A DNA stretch of 64,000 nucleotides from Lepisosteus oculatus (GCF_040954835.1 NW_027168320.1:662501-726500); one strand, 5' to 3'; shown: positions 44,981-55,147, numbered from the stretch's first letter. Notes: generated by a model not told the origin, from the sequence alone. Program-made: numbers and translations.

Positions 44981-45493
44981 ATAGTTGAAATCTGAGCCTA
45001 AATAAAAAGAAAAAGCAAGTGATTAGGTTTATGAGCAATCTAATTACTTATTCGTTTAAAAAGCTATATAAAATAAAGTTTATTATTAATTTGCTGGACA
45101 GAGCGGTGAACATTATTATGCATAAGACAAAGATAACGATCCTGATCAGTTTAGAAATCTGTGTACGCTGTAAGGTTTTTACTTCTTAAACTTTTAAAAT
45201 ACACGTTTTGAATAGAAAGAAATCCTCTTCCTGGTATAGCACACCAGCACGTCTTTTTTCTCCAATCAGAGGGGTCAGCCAATCACCATTCTGCGTTGGG
45301 TAGCAACGGGTGACTGTTCTCAGGCGGAAGATGTAAACAGCTTAATGTTCGTGTTAAATATATTTTTTTAATTCAATTAAACGGGCACAGTTAAGACATT
45401 AAATATACATATACATACTGTATACAGTACAGTTTGCATACGGTAATATGTTTATGTTACGCGATTAAAAAATAAATAAATAAAAATGAAAAG

Positions 45494-45566
45494 TCCAGCA
45501 GCAGCTGGATTCGAACACACAACCTGCCAGTTGGTAGTCACGCACCTAGACCAGTAGGCTACAAGA
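45494..45566 (-). repeat. tRNA-like sequence in right arm
   Basis: A minus-strand copy of the sequence at 42,383-42,454, here with B-box-like TGTGTTCGAATCC and A-box-like TGGTCTAGGTGCG, closer to functional RNA polymerase III boxes than the left-arm copy. Confidence 0.45.
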
Positions 45567-46092
45567 CAGCTCGCATGATCAGGCAGGCGAAACAGCCCTA
45601 CATAGCTCTGCCGCAGTACACGGATATAATCATACCGTTATTAAATTCTTTAGATACGCGATTCCATATTATATTCCCTTTTAATCAAATTCTAAAAGTA
45701 TGCTTGTTGACTCCGGTATCACGTTAGTTAAAGACATCGAAGCTTACAATGTTTAGGGAGAAATGGAATACTGGTGTGTATTTTTTTCTTTAAAGTACCA
45801 AGACCAGCTATATACTGTATGTTTACGTTCCAAAATTAATATCGTTTATGGCCTTCACACGCGTTACAGTATGCTCCTATTCTTTTTATGCTCAGCTACT
45901 AAGATTTCCCTTCAGTGGTAAAATTCAATATCTACAACGGGAACAGTAAAGACGTTTACAGTAAGTCTTTCTACGACAGACCAACGGACCACGAGTGCCC
46001 CTGTCGGTCAACCAATCACGCACCCCGGTATCGCGTGTCATCTTACCTGCGGTACGTGTCTGTACCGCTTACTTTGAATGGCTGCATCTGTA

Positions 46093-46690
46093 CGAGCAAC
46101 TTTGTCCTGGCTTGCATGAAAGTTGGAAAATGTCAAAAAGAAAAAGATGGTGGCTTTTTCATATTCGTTCTTTTATTTTTAGTTCGTTGGCTCTTCTGTC
46201 CACTGTCCTCCTGCCTGGCTCTTGACCTGTGACTGTCTGAACGCACACAGTAAAATTTCATGTGGGGGATTTGTCCTGAGCCTCTGTGAAAGACCCACCC
46301 ACCCCTATAAATAACTGCTCTAGAAACACATGAATGCAAAACTAAACCACAGCTTAAAGAGGAGCTTGTCATGACCGCCAGGCAGTTAAGACCAACTCAT
46401 AAGCGATCTAATCAGCACCAGCAGTGGGTGATTATTAACAAACGCCGCCGCACGAGTTAACCCACCTGCACACACTCCACCGTGCGGTACGCAGTGCTAT
46501 TTTTACCATCTTTACCTGCTTCCCGCTGCTCGGTATTGAGTCTACTCCTTGAGAGCTCTACCTGGCGTTTTTCCATTACCTCGTTTATTCTGGATATTGG
46601 ACTCCCCTTCTGCCTTTTCGACTTTGGACCTCGCCTCTCACCTCGGACTGTTTGCCACCAGTGTTCTCCCTGGATTACGACTTACCTTAC
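46093..46690. other. Unassigned stretch, possible solo LTR piece
   Basis: No gene is supported. From about 46,367 (TGTCATGACCGCCAGG) to 46,690 the pyrimidine-rich sequence with CTCACCTCGGACTG and CCCTGGATTACGAC resembles the ends of fish Gypsy LTRs, but no partner LTR was found, so this stays tentative. Confidence 0.3.
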
Positions 46691-46838
46691 GCCTCTTGAC
46701 CACGAAACAAAGCAAAGCAGAGCAAAACAAAACGAACAAACGAAAACCCTCACGTCCCGCACTTGCATATAACGCCGTTACGTGCCCAAGCGGTATTGTA
46801 TGTCATCCTAGCACTGCACCCCGGGGCGTACGGTATAT

Positions 46839-47398
46839 GGGAACGAGCACACGCCATGAATCGTCTCGAATCACTCCCTACAGCTGTAAGGCGCTTTGAA
46901 GCGTGCACCCCCAACATTCTTCTTTGCGCATCTGTGAAAGGTAAACTCTTGAGCAAACTCTGAACCAGCTCTAAGGAAACTAATCCGATTAGACGTTACT
47001 TTGACTCATCCTTTAAGGGACCCTTGTTAATTGGAGAAATCAATGATTTCGAATGAATTCTGTATGCGTTAAAAGACAGCTATACACAGAAAACATGCAG
47101 GACACTGCTCATGATGTTTCCCGAGCCGAAACACAGTGCGTTTTTCCAAGCCATTTGACAAAGCCCGCCCACTGAAAACTGCAGCAGATCGTGTAAAGGC
47201 GTTCAACTTTGTAACTACTGCACGCACAGGAAGCAGAATAAATTCCTCTTTTCAAACTGTCAAAGGTATGCTGCAGGACATCGCACAATCTCTTTTGAAC
47301 GGGGACAAACGATTTCTTATGGGGCGCAGTAAGTACAGACGTTTATAAAGCTCCACTCATGCCGACGATGCAGCATGAAGAAGCGCAACCTAACGTTT
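46839..47398 (+). repeat. Segmental duplication block R (copy at 47 kb)
   Basis: Direct copy of 1-556 and inverted copy of 31,690-32,252. The left flank (46,690-46,838) matches the inverted Ser-module flank at about 32,250-32,390. No gene is seen. Confidence 0.9.
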
Positions 47399-47604
47399 GA
47401 CAGACAAAAGCCGGGGGCCGCTACGAGCAATATGAAATCAAACTGACAGCACACGGCGTTTCGCGCTGACTCAAAAGTGATCTCGACAGATGCTGTTCTC
47501 TGCATAACGCTGAAAGAGCTAAAGAGCGTTTCTGTTGAAACGTAACAAGCTCGTTTCTTTCTATCATGATGTCACCATGACAAAATCTGTCTTTAAACAC
47601 CTTG

Positions 47605-47751
47605 CTCAGTCTCTGACGAGACTGTCAAAAATTGCTTTCGCCGATTGTATTGCAAACCGGCGGAAGGGGGGTATTGGGAAAAGTTTTCAACTAGTAATAA
47701 TCGCGCCTCGGCTAAACCTCACAGGCTACGATACTGCCACTGCGCAAAGCT
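47605..47751 (-). ncRNA. RNU4: U4 snRNA (copy 2)
   Basis: A minus-strand U4 of about 147 bases with the standard 5' end, the GCGCGATTATT segment, GAAAACTTTTCCCAATACCCC and a canonical Sm site CAATTTTTGACAG. It keeps consensus at two places where the copy at 28,292 differs, so it is the more likely functional gene. Both copies sit in inverted paralogous blocks. Confidence 0.9.
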
Positions 47752-48476
47752 GACGGTTGCCAGGAAACCGCGGGGATCCTACGGAAATCGTTATCAATCG
47801 TCTCATGGCATGTCGTTGCTGTAACGCTTCATATTTGTCGTCTTCTTCTTCTAGCTTGAGGTTTTGAAGAATTTCATGACAGACAAGGGCAACGTCGGAA
47901 ACAAAGGCCGTTGTGAGAAAACCGTTGCTTATTTTCAGCAGCAGGAATACAACCCTTTAAATACAAGATGACAGAACAATGACGAAGGGCATGCCGGGAG
48001 GAACTCATGCACTACAGAGGAAAGGGGGCGGGCACGTACAGTTCACATTCAAGCCACAAGTACTCTTCTCGGATGTTGCATAAACAAATCCTAACGTCCT
48101 GAAAGCATTGCAGCATGTTTGTGTCCCACTTCCCGTGGTTGCACGACGACTGACACGAACGGACAAACACAATCTGTGGCGTTTAGAGTGACATAGTCTT
48201 GCAGGCATCGTGCTGTCTCACTGCAATACTATACCGCTGGAGGAAACAGCCCGGGTTCGATGAGCCTTGGAATGTGACTTGGAAAGTGAAGCCTTTTGAA
48301 AGAGGTAAAACACTGCTCAAAGGAACTGAGGGAGAATCTTACAGGGGATTCTGAGCAGTGTCTAAATAAATAAATTCTTCAGCGTCCGCGGATGGCATTT
48401 TGCAGCTGGAAACAGATGTCGACGCTTTTTGAACAGAGCACCAAAAAAGCGTCTTTTTTGAAGGTACAGGTATTGA

Positions 48477-48547
48477 GCATTGGTGGTTCAGTGGAAGAAT
48501 TCTTGCCTGCCAAGTAAGAGGCTCGGGTTCGATTCCTGGCCAATGCA
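48477..48547 (+). tRNA. tRNA-Gly (GCC), second copy
   Basis: A 71-nt tRNA-Gly with anticodon GCC. The anticodon stem CTTGC/GTAAG differs from the 33,030 copy (CTCGC/GCGGG), yet all five pairs form, by complementary or wobble changes. The acceptor is perfect and a TTTT lies a few bases downstream. The sequence after that terminator switches abruptly to a Gly-TCC fragment. Confidence 0.85.
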
Positions 48548-48558
48548 GTGGCTTTTGC

Positions 48559-48583
48559 ATGCTCACCACTATACCACCAACAC
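48559..48583 (-). pseudogene. 5' fragment of tRNA-Gly (TCC)
   Basis: ATGCTCACCACTATACCACC followed by AAC is the complement of the first 25 or so bases of the Gly-TCC gene at 25,974, with its usual flank CACGCCCACAGG after it. The rest of the gene is missing. The junction joins it to the downstream side of the Gly-GCC gene. Confidence 0.85.
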
Positions 48584-48829
48584 ACGCCCACAGGATCCCA
48601 GCAGGACACCACCAGAGAATGATCACGATTTCGGAAGCTGTCTCCGGGACGTTCTGATTCCACACATCCTGAATAAATCATGATATTGTTAGTTGCTGTA
48701 GCTAGACGTTCAAATGAGTTTCATGGCCAGATGGACTGTTTCCTCCAGTGGTATAGTATTGCAGTGAGACAGCACGATGCCTGCAAGACTATGTCACGCT
48801 AAACGCCACAGATTGTGTTTGTCCGAATT

Positions 48830-50160
48830 TGAACTTTCACAAAATCATGCTAGCAGACAAATGCGCCTCAGAGGACTTAAGGCTGGCTTCAAGTTGGAAT
48901 GATAAAGTCTCCCCGTCCGGTTAGGAAAAGGGAACTTTGTTAGACAGAAAGAAGGAAGTAACAATAACGGAGAATTGTGTGCAAGGATTTTAGAAGCTGC
49001 GCAGCCCTGCAGTTTCAATAGCCCTTTTATTCGTGTTAGATGCTGGAATTGCCTATTTTTGACGCTCTTACGAATGCGATGTCAACGAAAACAGAACAAA
49101 GCACAAAAAAACCCTCAAGCCCTGCAGTTGGATAGAATGCCGTTACACGTCCAAGCCGTATTTGACTTCATCCTACCATTGCAACACGGGGCGTATATGG
49201 AAACGAACACACGCTACGAATTGTCTCTAATCAGTCCCTACAGTTGTAAGGCGCCTGGAAGCATGCACCCCCATCATTAATCTTTGCGCATCTGTGCAAG
49301 GTAAACTCTGGAGCAGTCTTTGAAACGGCTCAAAGGAAACACGTGATTGATTCCATGTGCATCTGGTGTTCATTTCTTATTTACATTTAATTCAAGGGAA
49401 AGGCTTGGGTCAGTTTCAGACGGCCTCCAACAGCGAGATTCAAGCGCCCCACCTTCAGCCCAATCTGCGCCACCAGAACGCCAACGGCTCCTCTGCTCTC
49501 CGGGGTGCGGTTGTGACCCCGTAACCGAAAGTGTTGGTGGCAGACAAATGGAGACTAACAGGTGACGTCCTAGGACATGACTACATTGTGACACTCGGTG
49601 GGGATGGTGACCATTGCTTGGAAAAGAGTGCGAGGCCCCTTTAGAAAAACATTTTGTTAACAGGCATTCTGCCTCAGCCTAAACACCTATAGCTTGAAAA
49701 GCGCATGCTATTAGACAGGCACCTCTGCAAGACCTTAAGAGTCTCTTAAACTAGTGATAGTAAGGTGTTCCCAATGGGCGATGTTCGGCTTTCAAATCAT
49801 CTCTCCTTGGAAGCGCCGAGATGCAGCTGTTTAAGGCTTAGAAGCAGCTGACTGTTTCACTACCTAGCTGATCACTGTCAGTCAGGGAGCTCAGAGGTGA
49901 AAAGCCTGTCTGAGAGACAATTCGCCGTCGATCAGTTCAATATGTTCCGTACCAGCTCGGCGCACCTGAGATCATCTTGGTAGCCGTGTAGCTCAGATGA
50001 GCGAGAGCGTGTGTGTGTGTACCACCGTGATTGGATGCCGGTCCTTCTCAGGTCACAGTAAACCTTCTGCTGCCTAACTTCCCTTATTTTTGGGGATCCC
50101 TTTGAAAAAGCAAAGGAAAAAAAAACTGGCTCTTCATCAGCGTGATCAACCTCACCCAGT
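48830..50160 (-). repeat. Inverted copy of the 2.1-3.4 kb block
   Basis: Reverse complement of about 2,100-3,400. The portion 48,830-49,140 also recurs directly at 52,620-52,960. No gene is seen. Confidence 0.85.
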
Positions 50161-50162
50161 GT

Positions 50163-50235
50163 GGCGCAGTGGCCTAATGGCTAAGGCACTGGCACTCTAA
50201 GCCAGGGATTGTGGGTTCGAGTCCCATCTGGGTTG
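50163..50235 (+). pseudogene. tRNA-Arg-derived sequence, anticodon changed to TCT
   Basis: A 73-nt body of the Arg-CCT type with D arm, T arm and variable region preserved. The anticodon loop reads ACTCTAA instead of CTCCTAA, which places TCT at positions 34-36 but with C instead of the invariant T at 33. The acceptor stem has a mismatch and two wobbles. It is probably inactive. TCT would still be an arginine anticodon. Confidence 0.75.
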
Positions 50236-50439
50236 CTCCTGTCCCCTTTTGAGAGTACAAATGTCCTTGCAATTTGCGAAGCTGCAACCCCACCTTACTC
50301 AGTGAGCGTCTCTGCTTTTCTCTCACATACAGTTGGGAGAAAAACTTTTGTAAACAGCCCTTCGGAATGATGTGGATTTCTGCATGAATGGCTCCTAACA
50401 TGTGATCTTATCTTTATCTTAGTCATAATAATCAATAAA

Positions 50440-51240
50440 GAGAGTCTGATTTAACAAACAACACACGCCCAACATTTGACATTGCTGTTTTAACAAATGT
50501 TTTAAACAATCAAGGTCATTGATGGAAAAAGTACGTGAACCCTTATATTAAGGAGCTAGTGGAACCTCCTTTATTGACAAAAACCTCAACCCCCACTTTC
50601 TGTAGCGGCTGGTCAGACCTGAGCAGCGGTTAGGAGGTATTTTGGCCTATTCCTCTATGCAAAACTTTCAGTTCATGTATATTTTTGGGATGTCTTGCGC
50701 TGAACGGCCTGCTTCAGATCATGCCACAGCACTTCAATGGGATTGGGGTCAGGACTCTTACTTGGCCATCCCAAAATACGGAATTTCTTCTGTTTCAGCC
50801 ACTCTGTTGTTGATGTACTCCTTTGTTTTTGTCATGCTGCATGACCCAGCGTCTTTCGAGTTTTAGATCACAGGCAGACACCCTGAAATTCTGCTGTAGA
50901 ATTTCCTGATACATCTTGGAATTCATCGGTCCCTCGATGATTGCAAGCCCTACAGCCTCCGCCATGCTTCCCAGGTGGGATGAGGTTTTGGAGTTGGTAT
51001 GCAGTGTTTTGTTATCTCCAAACATAACGCTGTGCACATTTACCAACAAGTTCAACTTTTGTCACGTCTGTCCACAGAACATTGTTCCAGGAGTTGCTGT
51101 GGAACATCCATGTGGTCTTTAGCAAACTTGAGAGGGGCAGTGGTGGTTTTTTTGTTGGGGAGATCAGTGGTTTCCTCCGTGGTGACCTCGGATGATCACC
51201 ACTCCTGTTCAGATTTCTTCTTATGGTGGACTCATGAACA
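50440..51240 (-). pseudogene. Degenerate Tc1/mariner transposon (copy 2)
   Basis: The minus-strand counterpart of 989-1,880, with the same transposase remnants (VHESTIRRNLN, NNVLWTDVTKVEL, RRWVMQHDKNK, NPIEVLWRD). Terminal repeat sequence lies at about 50,440-50,570. The missing 5' end of the Tc1 reappears at 52,263-52,380, beyond the L2 LINE, so the LINE probably landed inside the Tc1. Confidence 0.82.
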
Positions 51241-52262
51241 CAGACGTAAGACAAAGTCAACCACCTGTTCGCTAGATCCCATCCCCACTCAGCTAGTCAA
51301 AGATTCCCTCGAAGGACTGGCAGGACCTATAATTAGTATGATGAATGCATCGCTTGCGTCAGGCGTTGTACCTGATCAATTTAAGGTAGCAGTTGTTAGA
51401 CCGCTCCTTAAGAAGTCAAATTTGGATCCACAAGTTCTTAACAACTACAGGCCTGTCTCAAAGGTCCCATTTCAATCTAAAAGTCTTGAGAGAATAGTTG
51501 TTGCCCAACGTCAATCGTATCTGGATTCAAATAATATAATTGAGAAATTTCAGTCTGGTTTCTGAAACTGCATTAACGAGAGTCGTAAATGATATTCTCT
51601 TAGCTACTGATGCAGGGAATGCAACAGTGCTTGTGCTTCTAGATCTTAGAGCTGCCTTTGACACGGTTGACCTCTCTGTTTTGTTACACAGGCTTGAGTT
51701 TGAGGTTGGCTTATCTGGAACCGTCCTTCAGTGGTTTACTTCACATTTTACTCATCGTTTTCATTATGTTCAAATATCTAATAATTGTACTGCTTCATCA
51801 ACGTCACCAGTTCAATTTGGGGTACCAGACGGATCAGTGCCGGGACCAATATTGCTCTCTCTCTCTACATGCTGCTGCTAGGTAGGATAATACGAAAAAA
51901 TAATATGAACTTCCATTCATATGCTGATGACACTCAAATAAACATTTTGTTTACACCAAACGACAACTCTTCTATTATCACTTTAGTTAAATGCATTAAT
52001 GAAGGAAAGACTTGGATGTGTGAAAACTTTTTGTTACTCAACTCTGAGAAAACTGAGGATCTGTTGATCGGAGGCAACAATACTGATAGGACTACTATAA
52101 CTTCAGCACTTAACTCAGAGGATTTAAACATTTGCCTCAAAGAGACAGCACGTAACCTAGGCGGCATATTAGACACAAGGCTCTTAACAACTTGCATTGT
52201 TAAGTGCCTTGGGACAACCTTGTTGTGAAAGGCGCTATATAGAAATACATTGATTTGAACTG
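51240..52262 (+). pseudogene. L2-type LINE fragment with RT domain and 3' end
   Basis: Plus-strand RT segments appear in order: PLLKKSNLDPQVLNNYRPVS, a finger/palm part with LVLLDLRAAFDTVD (first catalytic Asp), VQFGVPDGSVPGPILLSL, and HSYADDTQI, the catalytic YADD box. It ends with TTGTGAAAGGCGCTATATAG, the typical 3' end of fish L2-like elements. The 5' part, including the endonuclease, is absent and frames shift several times. This is normal 5' truncation plus decay. Confidence 0.85.
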
Positions 52263-52380
52263 AATTGACAATGTAAAATGTTGTGTGTTGTTTGTTAAAC
52301 AAGACTGTCTTTATTTATTATTATGCGTCAGATGAAGATCAGATCACATTTTAAGAGCCATTCATTTAGAAATCCAGATC
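52263..52380 (-). repeat. Detached terminal repeat of the Tc1 copy 2
   Basis: Sequence around CAATGTAAAATGTTGTGTGT matches, inverted, the Tc1 end at about 50,400-50,500 and the end at about 1,755-1,870. It marks the far side of the Tc1 that the L2 LINE split. Confidence 0.7.
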
Positions 52381-52452
52381 ATTCGTGTTTTAAAAGTCGC
52401 GGGAAAAGCGAAACGGGTGCTTTTCCTTTGTTGCGCAGACACACGACGACAC

Positions 52453-52534
52453 CGTAGGCGGCAGGACTTGAAGCTTCGCGGGGAGACCCCGACGGCTTTC
52501 TAATCCATCGCCCTAACCACTCGGCCACGGCTGC
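52453..52534 (-). pseudogene. tRNA-Ser (AGA) pseudogene
   Basis: A minus-strand 82-nt tRNA-Ser remnant with anticodon AGA. The acceptor GCAGCCG/CGCCTAC has two mismatches, the anticodon stem one, and the T arm is changed (AAGCTTCAAGTCC). It is the fourth member of the Ser module family. Confidence 0.8.
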
Positions 52535-53565
52535 AGCACGCGCTGCCTTCTTGATACAGTCTAACATAGAGTGCCGGGCGGCGGCGGAACCCTTTTTCAA
52601 AGTCGCTTTCGGTTTAACAACAACAAAAAAAAATTTCACAAAATGCATGCTAGCAGACAAATGCGCCTCGGAGAACTTAAGGCTGGCTTCAAGTTGGAAT
52701 GATAGTCTCCCCGTCCGGTCAGGAAAAGGGAACTTTGTTAGACAGAAAGAAGGAAGTAACAATAACGGAGAATTGTGTGCAAGGATTTTAGAAGCTGCGC
52801 AGCCCTGCAGTTTCAATAGCCCTTTTATTCGTGTTAGATGCTGGAATTGCCTTTTTTTGACGCTCTTACGAATGCGATGTCAACGAAAACAGAACAAAGC
52901 ACAAAAAACCCTCAAGTCCTGCAGTTGGATAGTTGGATAGAATGCCGTTACGCCTCCAAGCCGTATTTTCAAGACGTGATTCCCTGAGTCAAAAAAATTT
53001 GTAAGTTCTTTGGATGATCTGTGGACCGATCTTTCACGATGAAGAATTCCTTAAGAAGAATAGATCTCGGCCCACCATCCCAATGCCTCCATCTCAAAAC
53101 AGCAACCTCCCACTGCCCTTAGTCTGCAAGGCAGTCCTTTCAAGTGCGATGATGACGCCGGGACCTTCGTTGCCTATTGTACGAGCTGAACTTTTGTGCT
53201 CATCAATTCAACGCTCTTTCCATCAACTCATCTTGTCTTTTGACGTTTCGTGTTTTGTGCTCCTTTGACTATCGGCATATCGGGTGACTGCAAACACTGA
53301 AGTTCTTGCTTACGGAGTGTGGAACAGTGTTTTCAAGTGATCGCTGTTCTGTCATGTTGACGCCGAGTGAATCTTTCTTTGGCAACATGGGCAGGCTGAC
53401 AGCAAAAGTAATGGCAAATTTCTTGACTTATTTCTGAATGTGAATGTTCTTTAGAAAAGGGATGCGGCGTTGCTTCTCCCCCGTGTAAAGGTCACGCATT
53501 CCAGACGTGGTTATGAGCGAACAGTTGCCGCAAGTGTTTGAAAAGAGGAAGAGAGGAAGCAGCCC
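52535..53565. other. Module flank and unique sequence, no gene
   Basis: 52,535-52,960 is the Ser-module flank shared with 48,830-49,140 and, inverted, 3,150-3,490. 52,960-53,565 shows no repeat partner and no supportable gene. Confidence 0.55.
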
Positions 53566-53638
53566 TGCCCCGTGTGAGGATCAAACTCAGGACCTTCAGA
53601 TGAAGAGACTGACACGCTACCAACTACGCCAACGAGGC
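53566..53638 (-). tRNA. Elongator tRNA-Met body with CTT anticodon
   Basis: A 73-nt minus-strand tRNA matching vertebrate elongator Met along acceptor (GCCTCGT/ACGGGGC, all paired), D arm and anticodon stem (TCAGT/TCTGA). The anticodon loop reads CTCTTCA where Met-CAT has CTCATAA, so positions 34-36 are CTT, a lysine anticodon. The T arm has one lost pair and loop TTTGATC. A TTTT lies about 20 bases downstream. It may be a mutated pseudogene or an identity-shifted tRNA. Confidence 0.8.
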
Positions 53639-54052
53639 CAGCTGCAGTGCACAGCCGGAAAGTTTGCCTCATATGGATTTCAGTCGCCCGTTCCCTAATC
53701 TTTAGACGCCCTCTGCTGGATGTTGCATTTGCCTTTTGATCTCACCGATACTTTTTTGGTCTGTTTCTGTTGCGAGTCCGTTTTTCAGATCTCACCTAGC
53801 ACAAGTCTCTCTGGCTGAAGTGGCCTCTCTGCTTCAGCATCGTGCCCTCACTCAGCCATTAAAAACGTCACTCGGACTTCTGACATGCTGACATGAAATG
53901 TCAAGAGAGAGTGGCGGAGACGCTTAAGGCAGAGAGAAGATGAAGAGGGGGCGTGGCTGCGAAATGATTGACAGCTGCATGACGCTCTCCATGCAAGGTG
54001 TGACCACAGGCTAAAGGACACCTTTCGGCACATCAAGCTCTAAGCACACACC

Positions 54053-54125
54053 TGGAGGACGTGGGAAACGATCCCGCTACCTCTCGCATGCAAAGCGAGC
54101 GCTGTACCATGCAAGCTAACCCCCC
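54053..54125 (-). pseudogene. tRNA-Ala (TGC) pseudogene
   Basis: The minus strand shows a tRNA-Ala-like 73-mer with anticodon TGC in the loop TTTGCAT. The acceptor GGGGGGT/GTCCTCC pairs with wobbles. The D loop is altered and the T loop reads ATCGTTT instead of TTCGATC, which destroys the B box. Confidence 0.7.
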
Positions 54126-54325
54126 TTGCTGGGGCTCATGCCTCAGTGTCGCCTAGTGCCGCTTGTTCCCCTCTTACCGGGTGCAGTTCACTGCCCTTCG
54201 TCTGCAAGGCAGTCGTGTAATTGCGGCTTTCTTGACTTATTGATGAAGGTCTGACTGGACGAGCGAATGACGCCTCTCCCCCATCCTCAAGCTCGCTGAC
54301 AGGATAAAATAGAAAGTGCTGCTGT

Positions 54326-54397
54326 GGCTCATTGGTTTAGGGGTATGATTCTCGCTTAGGGTGTGGGAGGTCCCGGGTTCAACTCCCGGCTGAGCCC
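54326..54397 (+). tRNA. tRNA-Pro (AGG)
   Basis: A 72-nt tRNA-Pro with anticodon AGG and T arm CCGGG TTCAACT CCCGG. The acceptor GGCTCAT/CTGAGCC has one mismatch at the inner pair. The rest is close to vertebrate Pro-AGG. Probably functional. Confidence 0.9.
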
Positions 54398-54930
54398 TTG
54401 TGTGCTCTTTCTGTCCTCGTCCACAAGACTGGGAACTGATATCCACATCACCTTGCAGCATCTGCTTATGGCAAACAATGGAATGTGACTAATGACTGAA
54501 CGAGCCTGGTGAATACTCATCACGTGGCACAATGAGAGCGTGCAGTCAGCTGTCCAAGGCAGCAACCTCATTGCTCGTTCAAAAGAACACGTACTGAAAA
54601 CTCATCACCACTATGTCGTAAATGAGCACCGCGATCGCTTGTTGTCATGCGTCCTTACTTGGGAAATGCAGAAGCAAAAACTGCCCTCTCTCAGCCACCG
54701 AAACGTGTGCGGCTCGCCTTGCACTCTCTGCGCCTCGCATATTTATGGAGCTGTCTGCTCTTCTTTCTGTTGAAGTACGCAAGTTACGGGGCGTACTGCA
54801 GACTATGATGTGCTCAATGACAGCTTTCAAGATTTGAAAACTATGAGCTTGATGGCTCAAGTCGAACGAATGTGGTTGTTACGCAATTGATGATCAAACG
54901 CACATATTCTAACGATTCGTGAGAGTATGT

Positions 54931-54965
54931 TCTAAAGGTCCTTGGCTCGATCCCGGGTTTCGGCA
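54931..54965 (+). pseudogene. 3' half of tRNA-Phe
   Basis: TCTAAAGGTCCTTGGCTCGA followed by TCCCGGGTTTCGGCA matches the 3' half of vertebrate tRNA-Phe (variable region, T arm, acceptor 3' side). No matching 5' half, A box or GAA anticodon is present upstream. Confidence 0.8.
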
Positions 54966-55074
54966 TTTTGTTTCATCGCTCCCTTTGTTCCTCTCTCCAG
55001 CGCCCCCTGCCTAAAATGACGCGTCCCTTTCTCAGCCCGAAACGCAAGCGATACACCAGCAACAAACCCTACAG

Positions 55075-55147
55075 GTTTCCGTAGTGTAGTGGTTATCACG
55101 TTTGCCTAACATGTGAAAGGTCCCAGGTTCGAGACCGGGTGCAAACA
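55075..55147 (+). tRNA. tRNA-Val (AAC)
   Basis: A 73-nt tRNA-Val with anticodon AAC. The acceptor GTTTCCG/TGCAAAC has one mismatch and a wobble, and the T stem has one mismatch. No T4 terminator follows directly. The A and B boxes are good, so it may still be transcribed. Confidence 0.85.

Larger units (their letters stand above)
41611..46090. mobile_element. 4.48-kb non-autonomous element with long inverted ends (copy 1)
   Basis: The left end is CAGATGTAGCCATTCAAA and the right end is TTTGAATGGCTGCATCTG, each bordered by TA (41,609-41,610 and 46,091-46,092). Inner segments of the two sides are also inverted repeats (about 42,170-42,560 against 45,370-45,770). A second copy starts at 59,864 with its interior in opposite orientation. 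TA flanks suggest a Tc1/mariner-type or other TA-targeting transposase acting in trans. No transposase frame was found inside. Each arm carries a tRNA-like sequence. Confidence 0.75.

Noticed and set aside
46367-46690. Solo Gypsy LTR
   Set aside because: Only a loose resemblance in composition and end sequence; no partner LTR and no target duplication were found.
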